Shown: positions 34,887 to 43,300 of the stretch, piece after piece
Numbering within the stretch: the stretch's first letter is position 1
How the letters are laid out: every line of letters begins with the position of its first letter
Source of the DNA: CAIPAT01 sp041665605
GTDB taxonomy: Bacteria > Verrucomicrobiota > Lentisphaeria > Victivallales > Victivallaceae
Direction: 5' to 3'
DNA: 64,000 nt
Assembly (NCBI GenBank): GCA_041665605.1
Contig: JBAYIO010000009.1
Coordinates: 1 to 64,000, forward strand
Notes under the pieces: generated by a model
The model's database searches: none
Told to the model about the DNA's origin: nothing
Seen by the model: only the letters and a program-made list of their open reading frames with translations
Made by a program: the position numbers and the translations under genes

Positions 34887-36338
34887 TCAACCCAGATCGG
34901 CAACTACCGGAGATCTGGCGGCCCTGGTTTCGTCCATCCGTTTTACGGGGGTCGTAACCGGCGCCTGCTGAATCTGCTCCGGGTTCGCTTCGGCCAATCT
35001 GGCGATTTCGATCATCGCTTCGATAAAGCTGTCAATCGTATCTTTAGACTCGGTTTCGGTCGGTTCGATCATCAGGGCTTCCGGCACGATCAGCGGGAAA
35101 TATATTGTCGGCGGATGATAACCGCGGTCAATCAGAGCCTTGGCGATATCCAGCGCGTGAACGCCTTTAGCGACCTGACGGGATGCGGAGAAGACACATT
35201 CATGCATCGAAAAACGGTCATATTTCTGGTCGTAATAAGGCGCCAGGCGGCAGCGGATGTAATTCGCGTTGAGCACCGCATTCTCGCTGACTCTTCTGAA
35301 GCCTTCTTTGCCCAGCGTGAGCATATAGGCATAGGCACGCAGGATAATGCCGAAATTGCCGTAGAAAGGCGCAATGTAGCCGATGCTTTCCGGGTAATCG
35401 TATTCCAGCGCATAAGTGCCGTCGGAACGCTTGGCGACGCGGGAAACCGGCAAATACGGCACCAGCTTTTCCGCCACGCCGACCGGACCCGAACCGGGGC
35501 CGCCGCCGCCGTGCGGAGTCGAGAACGTTTTGTGCAGGTTGACGTGCATCACATCAAAGCCCAGATCGCCGGGCCGGACCCGCCCGATGATGGCGTTGAA
35601 GTTGGCGCCGTCGCAGTAACACAGGCCGCCTGCTTCATGAACCAGCCGGCAGATCTCTTTGACGTTGCGGTCAAAAAGGCCCAGCGTGTTCGGACAGGTA
35701 AGCATCAGGCCGGCGACTTCCGGCCCGAGATGTTTCTTCAAATCGTCCAGGTCCACATTGCCTTCGCTGTCGGAGGCGATTTCGACGGTATCGAAACCGG
35801 CTACCGCCGCGCTGGCGGGATTGGTGCCGTGGGCGGCATCGGGGATCAGCATGATTTTGCGTCTGTCATCCTTGCATGCCTTGTGATAAGCGGCAATCAG
35901 CATGACGCCGGCCAGTTCGCCGTGCGCGCCGGCCAGCGGCTGCATGGTGCAGGCGGAGAATCCCAGCAGTTCGCTGAGGATGCGTTCCGCTCCGTAAATT
36001 ACTGCCAGCGCGCCCTGAGTGAGCCCCCCTCCATGCCGCAGTTGCGGCAGCAGCGGATGCAGTTCGGCGAAGCCCGGCAGCGCCGCGATCCGCTCATGGA
36101 ACTTCGGATTGTATTTCATGGTGCAGGAACCGAGCGGATAGAAATTGGTGTCCACTCCCATGTTTTTGCGGCTCAGCTCAGTAAAATGACGGATTACCTC
36201 CTGTTCGGACACTTCCGGCAGTTCCGCGGATTTTTTCCGGCGGAACTGTTGCGGAATGGCGTTCACTTCCGGCACATCGGCCTTCGGAATGGAAGATCCT
36301 CTGCGGCCGCTTCTGCTTATTGAGAATATCAGTTTCAC
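34887..36338 (-). CDS. gcvPB: Glycine dehydrogenase (decarboxylating) subunit 2
   Basis: A 483-residue PLP-bearing half of the split P-protein, which decarboxylates glycine and passes the aminomethyl group to lipoyl-GcvH. The PLP Lys is K270 in VNLHKTFSTPHGGGGPG. The N-terminus (FYPLGSCTMKYNP) and HGTNPASAAVAG are classical. The start overlaps gcvPA by 4 bp. The split PA/PB form is usual in Firmicutes, archaea and many PVC bacteria, in contrast to the fused 950-residue GcvP. The tail after residue 455 (TPVKRMDETRAARSP) is Arg/Pro-rich and looks disordered. Confidence 0.95.
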   Translation of the reverse strand: MKLIFSISRSGRRGSSIPKADVPEVNAIPQQFRRKKSAELPEVSEQEVIRHFTELSRKNMGVDTNFYPLGSCTMKYNPKFHERIAALPGFAELHPLLPQLRHGGGLTQGALAVIYGAERILSELLGFSACTMQPLAGAHGELAGVMLIAAYHKACKDDRRKIMLIPDAAHGTNPASAAVAGFDTVEIASDSEGNVDLDDLKKHLGPEVAGLMLTCPNTLGLFDRNVKEICRLVHEAGGLCYCDGANFNAIIGRVRPGDLGFDVMHVNLHKTFSTPHGGGGPGSGPVGVAEKLVPYLPVSRVAKRSDGTYALEYDYPESIGYIAPFYGNFGIILRAYAYMLTLGKEGFRRVSENAVLNANYIRCRLAPYYDQKYDRFSMHECVFSASRQVAKGVHALDIAKALIDRGYHPPTIYFPLIVPEALMIEPTETESKDTIDSFIEAMIEIARLAEANPEQIQQAPVTTPVKRMDETRAARSPVVADLG

Positions 36339-37669
36339 AGTACAGCCTCCAATGCATTAGCCAGAGCCTTAATCTCTTCCCTGGTACGTTTTTCAGTGAC
36401 CGCGATCAGCAACTGGTTCTTCCGGTCGGGGTAATAACGCCCGAGCGGGAACCCGGCGGCAAAGCCTTTGTCAATCATTCTGCCGACAACCTCGGCGGCG
36501 TCTACGGGCAGACTGATGACGAATTCGTTGAAGAACGCCGCGCCCCCGACCGGCTTAACGCCGTCTATTTTCAGTATTTCGCCGCGGGCGAAGGCGGCTT
36601 TGGCGGCGCAGAGTTCAGCGACGTCAATCAGCCCCTGCTTGCCCATGCAGCAGAGATAAACCAGCGCGGTAAGCGCGCAGAGATTTTCGTTGGAGCAGAT
36701 ATTGGACATGGCGGAGGCGCGGCGGATATGCTGTTCGCGGGTTTGCAGCGTCAGCACGAAACCGTCTTTGCCGTCCGAGTCAACAGTACGCCCGCAGATC
36801 CTGCCCGGCATCTTGCGCATGTATTTTTCCGTGGTGGCCATAAAACCGAGATACGGGCCGCCGAAGCTCAGCGGAATGCCGATGCTCTGGCCTTCGCCGG
36901 TGACAATGTCAAAACCCATTTCTCCGGGCGGCGTGAGCACTGCCAGCGCCACCGGATAACAGGAGCAGACCGCCAGCGCGCCTTTGGCATGGGCATGGGC
37001 GGTGACTTCCTCCCACGCTTCAATCGTGCCGAAAACGTTCGGATACTGGACAATCACGCAGGCGGTGTTTTCAGTAATCGCCTCCATCAGACGCTGCTGC
37101 GCGGAATCATCGGTCCCGGCCGGCACTTGAATCAGCTCGATGTCCAGATTGCTGCTGTAGCATTCGATCATCCGGCGGAAAATCGGCGACACGGCCTCGG
37201 AGATGACCGCCTGGCGGCGGCGGGTGATTCTGCCGGCCATCATCATGGCTTCGAACAGCGCGGTACCGCCATCGTACAGCGAGGCGTTGGCAACGAACAG
37301 TCCGGTCAGCCGGCAGATCATCGACTGGTATTCATAAATTGCCTGGAGCGTTCCCTGCGAAGCCTCCGGCTGATACGGCGTATAAGCGGTGTAGAATTCG
37401 GAGCGTCCGGTGATTTCGCCGACGGCGGCGGGAATTATGTGATCATAGTAACCAGCTCCGAGAAAGTTTACAAGTTGAGTGGCGTTTCTGGCTGCAAGCT
37501 CATTGAGGTGCCTGACCACCTCATATTCAGACAGCCCGGAATGCAGAGTGTCCAGAGACGGCGGCGGAAATTTGATTTGCGCCTTTTCCCACATCTGTTC
37601 GAAACTGTCGCAACCGACAGTCCTGAACATTTCTCTGACATCCGCCTCGGTATTGGCAATGTACGGCAA
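36335..37669 (-). CDS. gcvPA: Glycine dehydrogenase (decarboxylating) subunit 1
   Basis: A 444-residue partner half of the split P-protein, structurally a PLP-fold without the PLP Lys. Landmarks: FLGAGYYDHIIPA, EFYTAYTPYQPEASQGTLQ, YEYQSMICRLTGLFVANAS and GIPLSFGGPYLGFMAT. The start is TTG at 37669 with SD GGGGGA 7 nt upstream; no ATG or GTG in this frame is better placed. It lies third in gcvT-gcvH-gcvPA-gcvPB, after a 93-bp gap that contains a 7-bp inverted repeat. Confidence 0.95.
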   Translation of the reverse strand: MPYIANTEADVREMFRTVGCDSFEQMWEKAQIKFPPPSLDTLHSGLSEYEVVRHLNELAARNATQLVNFLGAGYYDHIIPAAVGEITGRSEFYTAYTPYQPEASQGTLQAIYEYQSMICRLTGLFVANASLYDGGTALFEAMMMAGRITRRRQAVISEAVSPIFRRMIECYSSNLDIELIQVPAGTDDSAQQRLMEAITENTACVIVQYPNVFGTIEAWEEVTAHAHAKGALAVCSCYPVALAVLTPPGEMGFDIVTGEGQSIGIPLSFGGPYLGFMATTEKYMRKMPGRICGRTVDSDGKDGFVLTLQTREQHIRRASAMSNICSNENLCALTALVYLCCMGKQGLIDVAELCAAKAAFARGEILKIDGVKPVGGAAFFNEFVISLPVDAAEVVGRMIDKGFAAGFPLGRYYPDRKNQLLIAVTEKRTREEIKALANALEAVL

Positions 37670-37711
37670 TTAAGCATCCCCCTGTTAAAATTCATGCAAT
37701 AAAAAGAGACG

Positions 37712-37745
37712 AACCCGGCTTTCCGCTGAACGCAAAAACCGGGTT
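37712..37745 (-). other. Inverted repeat between gcvH and gcvPA
   Basis: AACCCGG (37712-37718) and CCGGGTT (37739-37745) can pair around a 20-nt loop. On the minus strand the hairpin is followed about 6 nt later by TTTTT. It could act as a partial terminator or RNA stabiliser that sets the ratio of gcvH to gcvPA/PB. Confidence 0.35.
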
Positions 37746-37762
37746 GTAAATCACGGTCAAAC

Positions 37763-38134
37763 TCAAGCCAGCTCTTTCAGATACTTTTCATACGCATCGG
37801 CGTTCATCATGTCGTCAAGCTCGGAAGTGTCAATATTGGTGAGCTTGCAGAGCCAGCCTTTGTCTTCGGGGGATTCATTGATCAGGTTCGGCTCGTCTTC
37901 GAGCGCGTCATTGATCATAACCACAGTTCCGCTGACCGGGCTGTAAATGTCGGAAGCCGCCTTTACCGATTCAACCACGCCGAGGGTGTCGCCGACGATG
38001 AAATCGTCATCTTCGGACGGCAGTTCGACATAAGTGATATCGCCCAGTTGTTTGGCGGCATATTCTGAAATGCCGATTGTTGCTTCTTCTCCATGGATTT
38101 CAACCCATTCATGATCTTCCGAATAGTACTTCAT
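37763..38134 (-). CDS. gcvH: Glycine cleavage system H protein
   Basis: A 123-residue lipoyl carrier that shuttles the aminomethyl group between P-, T- and L-proteins. The lipoylation Lys is K58 in GVVESVKAASDIYSP, the standard motif. The N-terminus YSEDHEWVEI and the ITYVELPSEDD segment are typical. It lies between gcvT (114 bp upstream) and gcvPA. The dihydrolipoamide dehydrogenase (L-protein) is not in this window. Confidence 0.96.
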   Translation of the reverse strand: MKYYSEDHEWVEIHGEEATIGISEYAAKQLGDITYVELPSEDDDFIVGDTLGVVESVKAASDIYSPVSGTVVMINDALEDEPNLINESPEDKGWLCKLTNIDTSELDDMMNADAYEKYLKELA

Positions 38135-38248
38135 TTTTCACGTCTTCCCTTATTTAATTTTTATGTAATGACAAAATTATTTGAAACAAAGCATTTAAAC
38201 ATTTTAAAGATAAAATTCAAGGATGAATCCAAAAATTTACCGTTTTTT

Positions 38249-39370
38249 TTACAGTTTTCTTCTTGCTGACCCGTTTTTATTAAATGGAAGTTCACAAACC
38301 GTTCCCGGTATCTGCGCCCTGCCTGCTTCCAGAATCACTTTACTGCCAAGCTCAATTCCGGCATCAGCATTGATGTAAGCCATCGCAACCGCCATCCCGA
38401 GCGACGGGGCGAATGCGCCGGAAGTGACTTTGCCGATCACGGAACTGCCGTCCTGATCAAATACAATGGCGCCTTCACGCGCGGCGCGTCTGCCGTCAAG
38501 CACGATCCCGACGAGCTTCTTCGCCGGCGCATCTCCGACCAGCGCATTTTTACCGATGAAATTACGGTCCGGGTTTTCATCCAGTTTAAGCATGTCGGCA
38601 TAACCGGCTTCAATCGGGGTGGTTGCCAGATTCAATTCATGCCCGTAAAGCGCATAACCCATTTCCAGACGCAGCGTGTCCCTGGCGCCGAGCCCGGCGG
38701 GCTTAACATTTTTCAGCGTCAGCAGATACTGCCACATCTCGACCGCTTTGCCGGCGTCGAAATAGAGTTCAAACCCGAGTTCCCCTGTATAGCCGGTGCG
38801 GCTGAGCAGACACGGAATGGAATGGATAACCGTTTTTGTCCAGTAAAAGTATTTCGGCAGGGCTGCGATATCCAGACCGGCTTCAGCCAGCACATCAGCG
38901 CTTTCCGGCCCCTGCAAGTCTATTTTCGCGGTGTTGTCGGAAATATCCGTAAATTCGATGCCGTCCGGCAGATTGGAGCTGATTTGTTCCGCGTCGCCAT
39001 ACCTGGTCCCGGCGTTAACAACGATGAAAAAGTCATCTTCTCCCATGCGGTAGACAATTAAATCATCCATGACTTTGCCGTCGGGGTCCAGCAGGAAATT
39101 ATAGCGGCAGACTCCGGTCTTCTGGTCGCATACCGGCCGGGCCAGAATATGATCGAGCGCGGCGGCCGCTCCGTTGCCTTTCACCGTAAACTCGCCCATG
39201 TGGCAGATATCAAAAACAGCAACATGCTGCCGGGTATGATTATGCTCGGCAATAATTCCATCCGCATACTGCACGGGCATATTCCAGCCGGCAAACGGCA
39301 CCATTTTAGCGCCGGCCAGCACATGCTGCTCATACAGAGGGGTGTTTTTCATTTCTTCTTCTTCTGACAT
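38249..39370 (-). CDS. gcvT: Glycine cleavage system T protein (aminomethyltransferase)
   Basis: A 373-residue tetrahydrofolate-dependent aminomethyltransferase releasing ammonia and methylene-THF. Landmarks: TPLYEQHVLAGAKMVPFAGW, VFDICHMGEF, LLSRTGYTGELGFELY, and ARDTLRLEMGYALYGHEL with the catalytic Asp. A frame open to 39394 exists, but ATG 39370 has GAGG 5 nt upstream, so it is preferred. A 7-bp hairpin (TCGGCAT, loop GAAG, ATGCCGA on the minus strand) sits just before this ribosome site and would overlap the longer start. No glycine riboswitch was found in the 5' region. Confidence 0.94.
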   Translation of the reverse strand: MSEEEEMKNTPLYEQHVLAGAKMVPFAGWNMPVQYADGIIAEHNHTRQHVAVFDICHMGEFTVKGNGAAAALDHILARPVCDQKTGVCRYNFLLDPDGKVMDDLIVYRMGEDDFFIVVNAGTRYGDAEQISSNLPDGIEFTDISDNTAKIDLQGPESADVLAEAGLDIAALPKYFYWTKTVIHSIPCLLSRTGYTGELGFELYFDAGKAVEMWQYLLTLKNVKPAGLGARDTLRLEMGYALYGHELNLATTPIEAGYADMLKLDENPDRNFIGKNALVGDAPAKKLVGIVLDGRRAAREGAIVFDQDGSSVIGKVTSGAFAPSLGMAVAMAYINADAGIELGSKVILEAGRAQIPGTVCELPFNKNGSARRKL

Positions 39371-39381
39371 ATGTACCTCTT

Positions 39382-39401
39382 TCGGCATCTTCATGCCGAT
39401 A
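39382..39401 (-). promoter_or_regulatory. Hairpin next to the gcvT ribosome binding site
   Basis: On the minus strand a 7-bp stem with a GAAG tetraloop ends 2 nt before AGAGG, the likely SD of gcvT. It could modulate initiation. Its position over the upstream in-frame ATG argues against that ATG as start. Confidence 0.4.
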
Positions 39402-39752
39402 TACTTTTGTTCAATTTATTAAACGCAGGGGAATTATATATCCGTTTAAAGCAAAGTCTACTTTTGAAATACAAAATTTCCTTATTTTTTTATTGGATTA
39501 TTATTCTATGACCGGACAGTCACCTCAAAACCAAGTTAAGATTTCAGTGATCTCCTTATTTGTATTGACTTGGACATTCCGGACACCTGTTCCGCACAGC
39601 GCGTTTTCGTAATTTAAACCTTTATGGACTTTATGAACCTGTACATTCTGGATACCTGTTGCTTTTCATGACGTGGCCTATGGGTCCTATGAGCCATTTT
39701 GCACAATCAATCTGCACATTTCTGGACACTCCGACAATCAAATTCCGGACAA

Positions 39753-39806
39753 TTCTGGACAGCCAATTCCGAGCCTTTGGAGAGTCGTTGAGCATAATGA
39801 TTTTCA
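39753..39806 (+). repeat. Interspersed repeat family, copy C
   Basis: The plus strand reads TTCTGGACAGCC, ATTCCGA, CCTTTGGAG, TCGTTGAGCATAATG and TTTTC in order. It aligns without gaps over about 53 positions with copy B (216-271, minus) and over the 3' half with copy A (80-130, minus). Confidence 0.65.
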
Positions 39807-39991
39807 ATTTTACAAATATTCCGGACATCATCTTCCCTGATTTTGGACATTCTGGACAGCCCCCGTGCAGAATACCCGATGAACCCGGAGAGTTTAGAGA
39901 GCTGCCCGGGCTTATTGTTATTTCGCTTTCCACTTTCAATATCTCAATTGTCTTCACGACTCCCTGCGCCAGCAGAATAAAAACGGACAAC

Positions 39992-40040
39992 CGTCCGATT
40001 CCGGAGAGTTTAGAGACCCGTTGAACATAAGCGTTTTCAT
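39992..40040 (+). repeat. Interspersed repeat family, partial copy D
   Basis: A more diverged copy carrying GTCCGATTCCGGAGAG, TTTAGAGA, CGTTGAACATAA and GCGTTTTC in the same order as copies A-C. It lies about 190 bp after copy C in the same orientation. Confidence 0.5.
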
Positions 40041-40147
40041 ATTTTACCAAACTCCCGCCATCCATAACTTAATTATTCCATAAATTTAAAACTTTAGCAC
40101 TCCTGAACTTTAGAACTTTTTTTGCTCTTGTCTTTACATATATAGTA

Positions 40148-40175
40148 AATTTGTCAACTGAAACGGTGACAATAA
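40148..40175 (+). repeat. NRPS-flanking 28-bp motif, left copy
   Basis: AATTTGTC + CTGAAAC + GTGACA + AA, with short variable gaps, is found here and at 50438-50465 in the same orientation (23 of 28 positions equal). The two copies bracket the NRPS and the two acyltransferase genes. The word AACGGTGAC in this copy recurs inverted at 40284-40292. Confidence 0.55.
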
Positions 40176-40231
40176 GCTCAAATAACGTGATTAAATGAAA
40201 ACACTCGTGAAACGACTATTTCCTTTTGCAA

Positions 40232-40254
40232 AAATCTAATTTTGATTTAGATTT
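40232..40254 (+). promoter_or_regulatory. Inverted repeat upstream of the NRPS gene (possible operator)
   Basis: AAATCTAA and TTAGATTT form a perfect 8-bp inverted repeat with a 7-nt spacer, about 100 bp before the NRPS start. It has no T-tract and low GC, so protein binding is more likely than termination. The regulator is unknown. Confidence 0.4.
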
Positions 40255-40350
40255 ATACGGGAGACTTTTATTTGTATCTTTGCGTCACCGTTCTATGTTT
40301 TCAATGTATGTAAGAATATATACCTGTGACTGAGTAATTGATAAGGAATA

Positions 40351-43300
40351 ATGATGGATAGCGAGCCATTTTTTCTCGAAGCGAATGATAATTTTCCAGT
40401 CGGTAAACTTACGCATCAGCTTTTTGCTGATCAGGCTCAATTGTATCCTGAGCGCATTGCGCTGGCCGAGGGCGATCGAGAACTCTCCTATGGGGAACTT
40501 GACAGAATCACTGATTCTCTGGCCGCCGGGCTCATTGCGCGCGGCATCAAGGCGGATGATGCAGTCGGAGTCTGTATTGACCGCTCAATAAACTATATAA
40601 TCGCAATTCTGGCGGCAGTTAAAAGCGGCGGGTGCTATGTGCCGATAGATCCGGATATTCCGGCTGAGCGGCTGAATTTCATTATCAATGACACCGGCTG
40701 TAAACAGATTTTCAGCGAATCCCGGTATTCCGGAAAATTATCCGGATTCACGGCTAGAACAGTCATGCTCGATAAACTGGATTTATCCGCATTGAACCCG
40801 CTGTCCGTCCCGCCGGTCATATCCCCGTCCTCGCTGGCATACATCATCTACACCTCCGGTTCCACCGGAACTCCGAAAGGCGTGGAAATAGAACATGCCG
40901 GTCTGCTGAATCTGGTTCACTGGCATCATCAAACCTTTGCCGAGAAAGGGCATTACCGGGTCAGTCAAAGCGCCGGGGTCGGCTTTGACGCATCAGTGCG
41001 CGAGATATGGGTGCATCTGACCAACGGCGCAACGATTTATATAATTCCGGAAATGCTGCGGCTGCAGCCGCAGAAGCTGGTTGACTGGCTGACTGAAAAG
41101 AGAATTAATGAATGTTCGCTTTCCACTCCGGTCGCCGAACTGGCGCTCGGCGCCGACTGGAAAAACAACACGACGCTGAAATATTTGCAGTGCGGCGGCG
41201 AAAAGCTGAACAAAAAACCGGGCAACGCATTCCCGGCCATTCTGGCCAACCTTTACGGTCCGACAGAATGCACCGTGGACTCCACCTGGGCAATGTTCAA
41301 AGCCGGGGACGATGACGGCAGGCTCCCGCATATCGGCACGCCGGTCAGCAACTTCAGAATCTATATTCTTGACGAGGAGCTGAAACCGGTATCGCGCGGA
41401 ACCGAAGGCGAAATCTGCATCGGCGGCATCGGACTGGCCCGGGGCTACCGTCATCTGCCTGAACTCACCGGCAAGACATTTGTCCCTGATCCTTTTCTGC
41501 CCGGCAGGCGTATATACCGCAGCGGCGATCTGGGACGCATCAATGCCGACGGGAATATTGAATGTTCCGGCAGAAAAGATTTTCAAGTTAAAATCCGCGG
41601 ATTCAGAATAGAACCTGGCGAAATTGAAGCTGTCCTGTCACGGCATGAAAACGTGTCAAAGTGCGTCGTTGCCGCCAGGGAAAAAGAAAACGGCGTAAAA
41701 TATCTGGCGGCCTATTTCATTCTGAAAAAAACGCAGGAACAAAAGCGGCTGACAGAAGAACTTCGCGGTTTATTGAACAAATCAGTTCCGGAATATATGG
41801 TTCCAGCCACCTATACGGTACTTCAGGAACTCCCGCTTACACTTAACGGCAAAGTGGACCGCCAAGCGCTGCCGGAGCCGGAATTCACCCATGAAGGGCT
41901 TACAGATCAGGTGACCGGAGCCGATGATCCGCTGCTCGGGACGCTGGCCTCGATCTGGTGTCAGCTTTTGAAGCTCGACTATGTCAATCCCGAAGACAAT
42001 TTTTTTATGCTTGGCGGCCATTCTCTGCTGGCGACCGCTTTGAGCCTGGAAATCGAAAAGCAACTGCTGGTGCAGTTGCCGATATCGCTGATTTTCTCGC
42101 ATCCCGCATTAAAACAGATGGCCCAGGCAGTCAGATACTGTTCCGGCTCCGGCCGCACCTCCGTCAAATTCGAAAAAGCGAAAGCGGCTAAACACAATCT
42201 CTATCACGCGTCCGCAGCACAAACCGCGATGTGGTTTATAGAGAAATCATCACATGACAACAACACTTTCAACATCCCTTTCGAAATATATTTGCAAGGA
42301 GACGTTAAACAGGATATTCTGGAGAAAGCTTTTAATTTAATTATTCAACAGAATGAGTCACTCAGGACAAGCCTCGAATTTATCAATGAACAATTATATT
42401 TAAGAATCAACCCGTTGCCGGAAGTTAAAATCCCCGTTCTCGATCTTTCAATACTTCCGGAAAATGAAAAAGAGCAGCAGTATTACGCAGAAACCGGCAT
42501 ACAGCGGTTCCAGGTTTTTAACCTGACTTGCGCTCCGTTATTTAATTGCGTCCTGCTGAAGCTGAGAGATCATGATTTCCGGTTCATATTTACGGTGCAT
42601 CACCTGATTTTTGACGGCTGGAGCACGTTTTTGTTTTTCAAACAACTGACGGATTACTACTATCAGTTTTCAATTGGCAGAGAACCGGCCGTATCCGCGC
42701 CGCAATGGCAATATGTTGATTTCTGCCGCTGGCAAACCAATTACTTTAAAACCTACGCCCCGCAGGCCCAACTGAAATACTGGCAGCAAAAGTTTGAACT
42801 CCATGCCGGCGTTCCGCCGCTGCCCATCCAGAAAAGACTGCAAAGCAATGGGAAGTCCAGACGCTACTATGTCAAAATCTGTCAGGATGTCACCTGCGGA
42901 CTGAAAAAAATGGCGCTGGAAAACAATGCCAGTTTGTTTATGGTGCTGACCGCTTTGCTGCAGCTCCAGATACACAAATATACCGGAGCGACAGACATCA
43001 TCACCGGAACCACAATAGCAAACCGGAATCTGCCGGAAACCGAAGAGATCATGGGATTGTTCATAAACGCGCTGGCACTGAGAAACGGAATCAAAGGCAA
43101 CCCGTCGTTTAATGAATTCCTCGCGCAGGTCAAAGGCACCTTGCTGGAAGCGTATGAGAATCAGGACATCCCCTACAGCACGGTATTGAAAAATTGCGGG
43201 GCAAATGGCGGAAAGAAACCTTTATTCAGGACATCCATGCTGCTGCAGAACCTGCCATGGCCGGAAACAAATCCTTCCCCCGTCAAGATGTGGTACGAGG

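Larger units (their letters stand above)
39402..40350. other. Repeat-rich non-coding spacer before the NRPS gene
   Basis: About 950 bp. Open frames on both strands (about 121-144 codons) overlap each other, lack SDs and run through repeated TCTGGACA / TCCGGACA words (at least eight between 39565 and 39860), so I do not call them genes. The spacer contains repeat family copies C and D. Near the NRPS gene there is a 28-bp motif shared with 50438-50465, an 8-bp inverted repeat, and a second copy of the word AACGGTGAC in inverted orientation (40284-40292). Confidence 0.6.

Noticed and set aside
35115..37702. Long plus-strand frames of about 400-460 codons
   Set aside because: They are antisense to gcvPA and gcvPB, which have conserved motifs and proper starts.
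39400..39600. Possible glycine riboswitch upstream of gcvT
   Set aside because: The minus-strand leader is AT-rich and lacks the conserved glycine aptamer elements.
39631..40065. Overlapping open frames of about 121-144 codons on both strands
   Set aside because: They mirror each other, lack ribosome sites and run through repeated TGGACA words; more likely non-coding repeat DNA.
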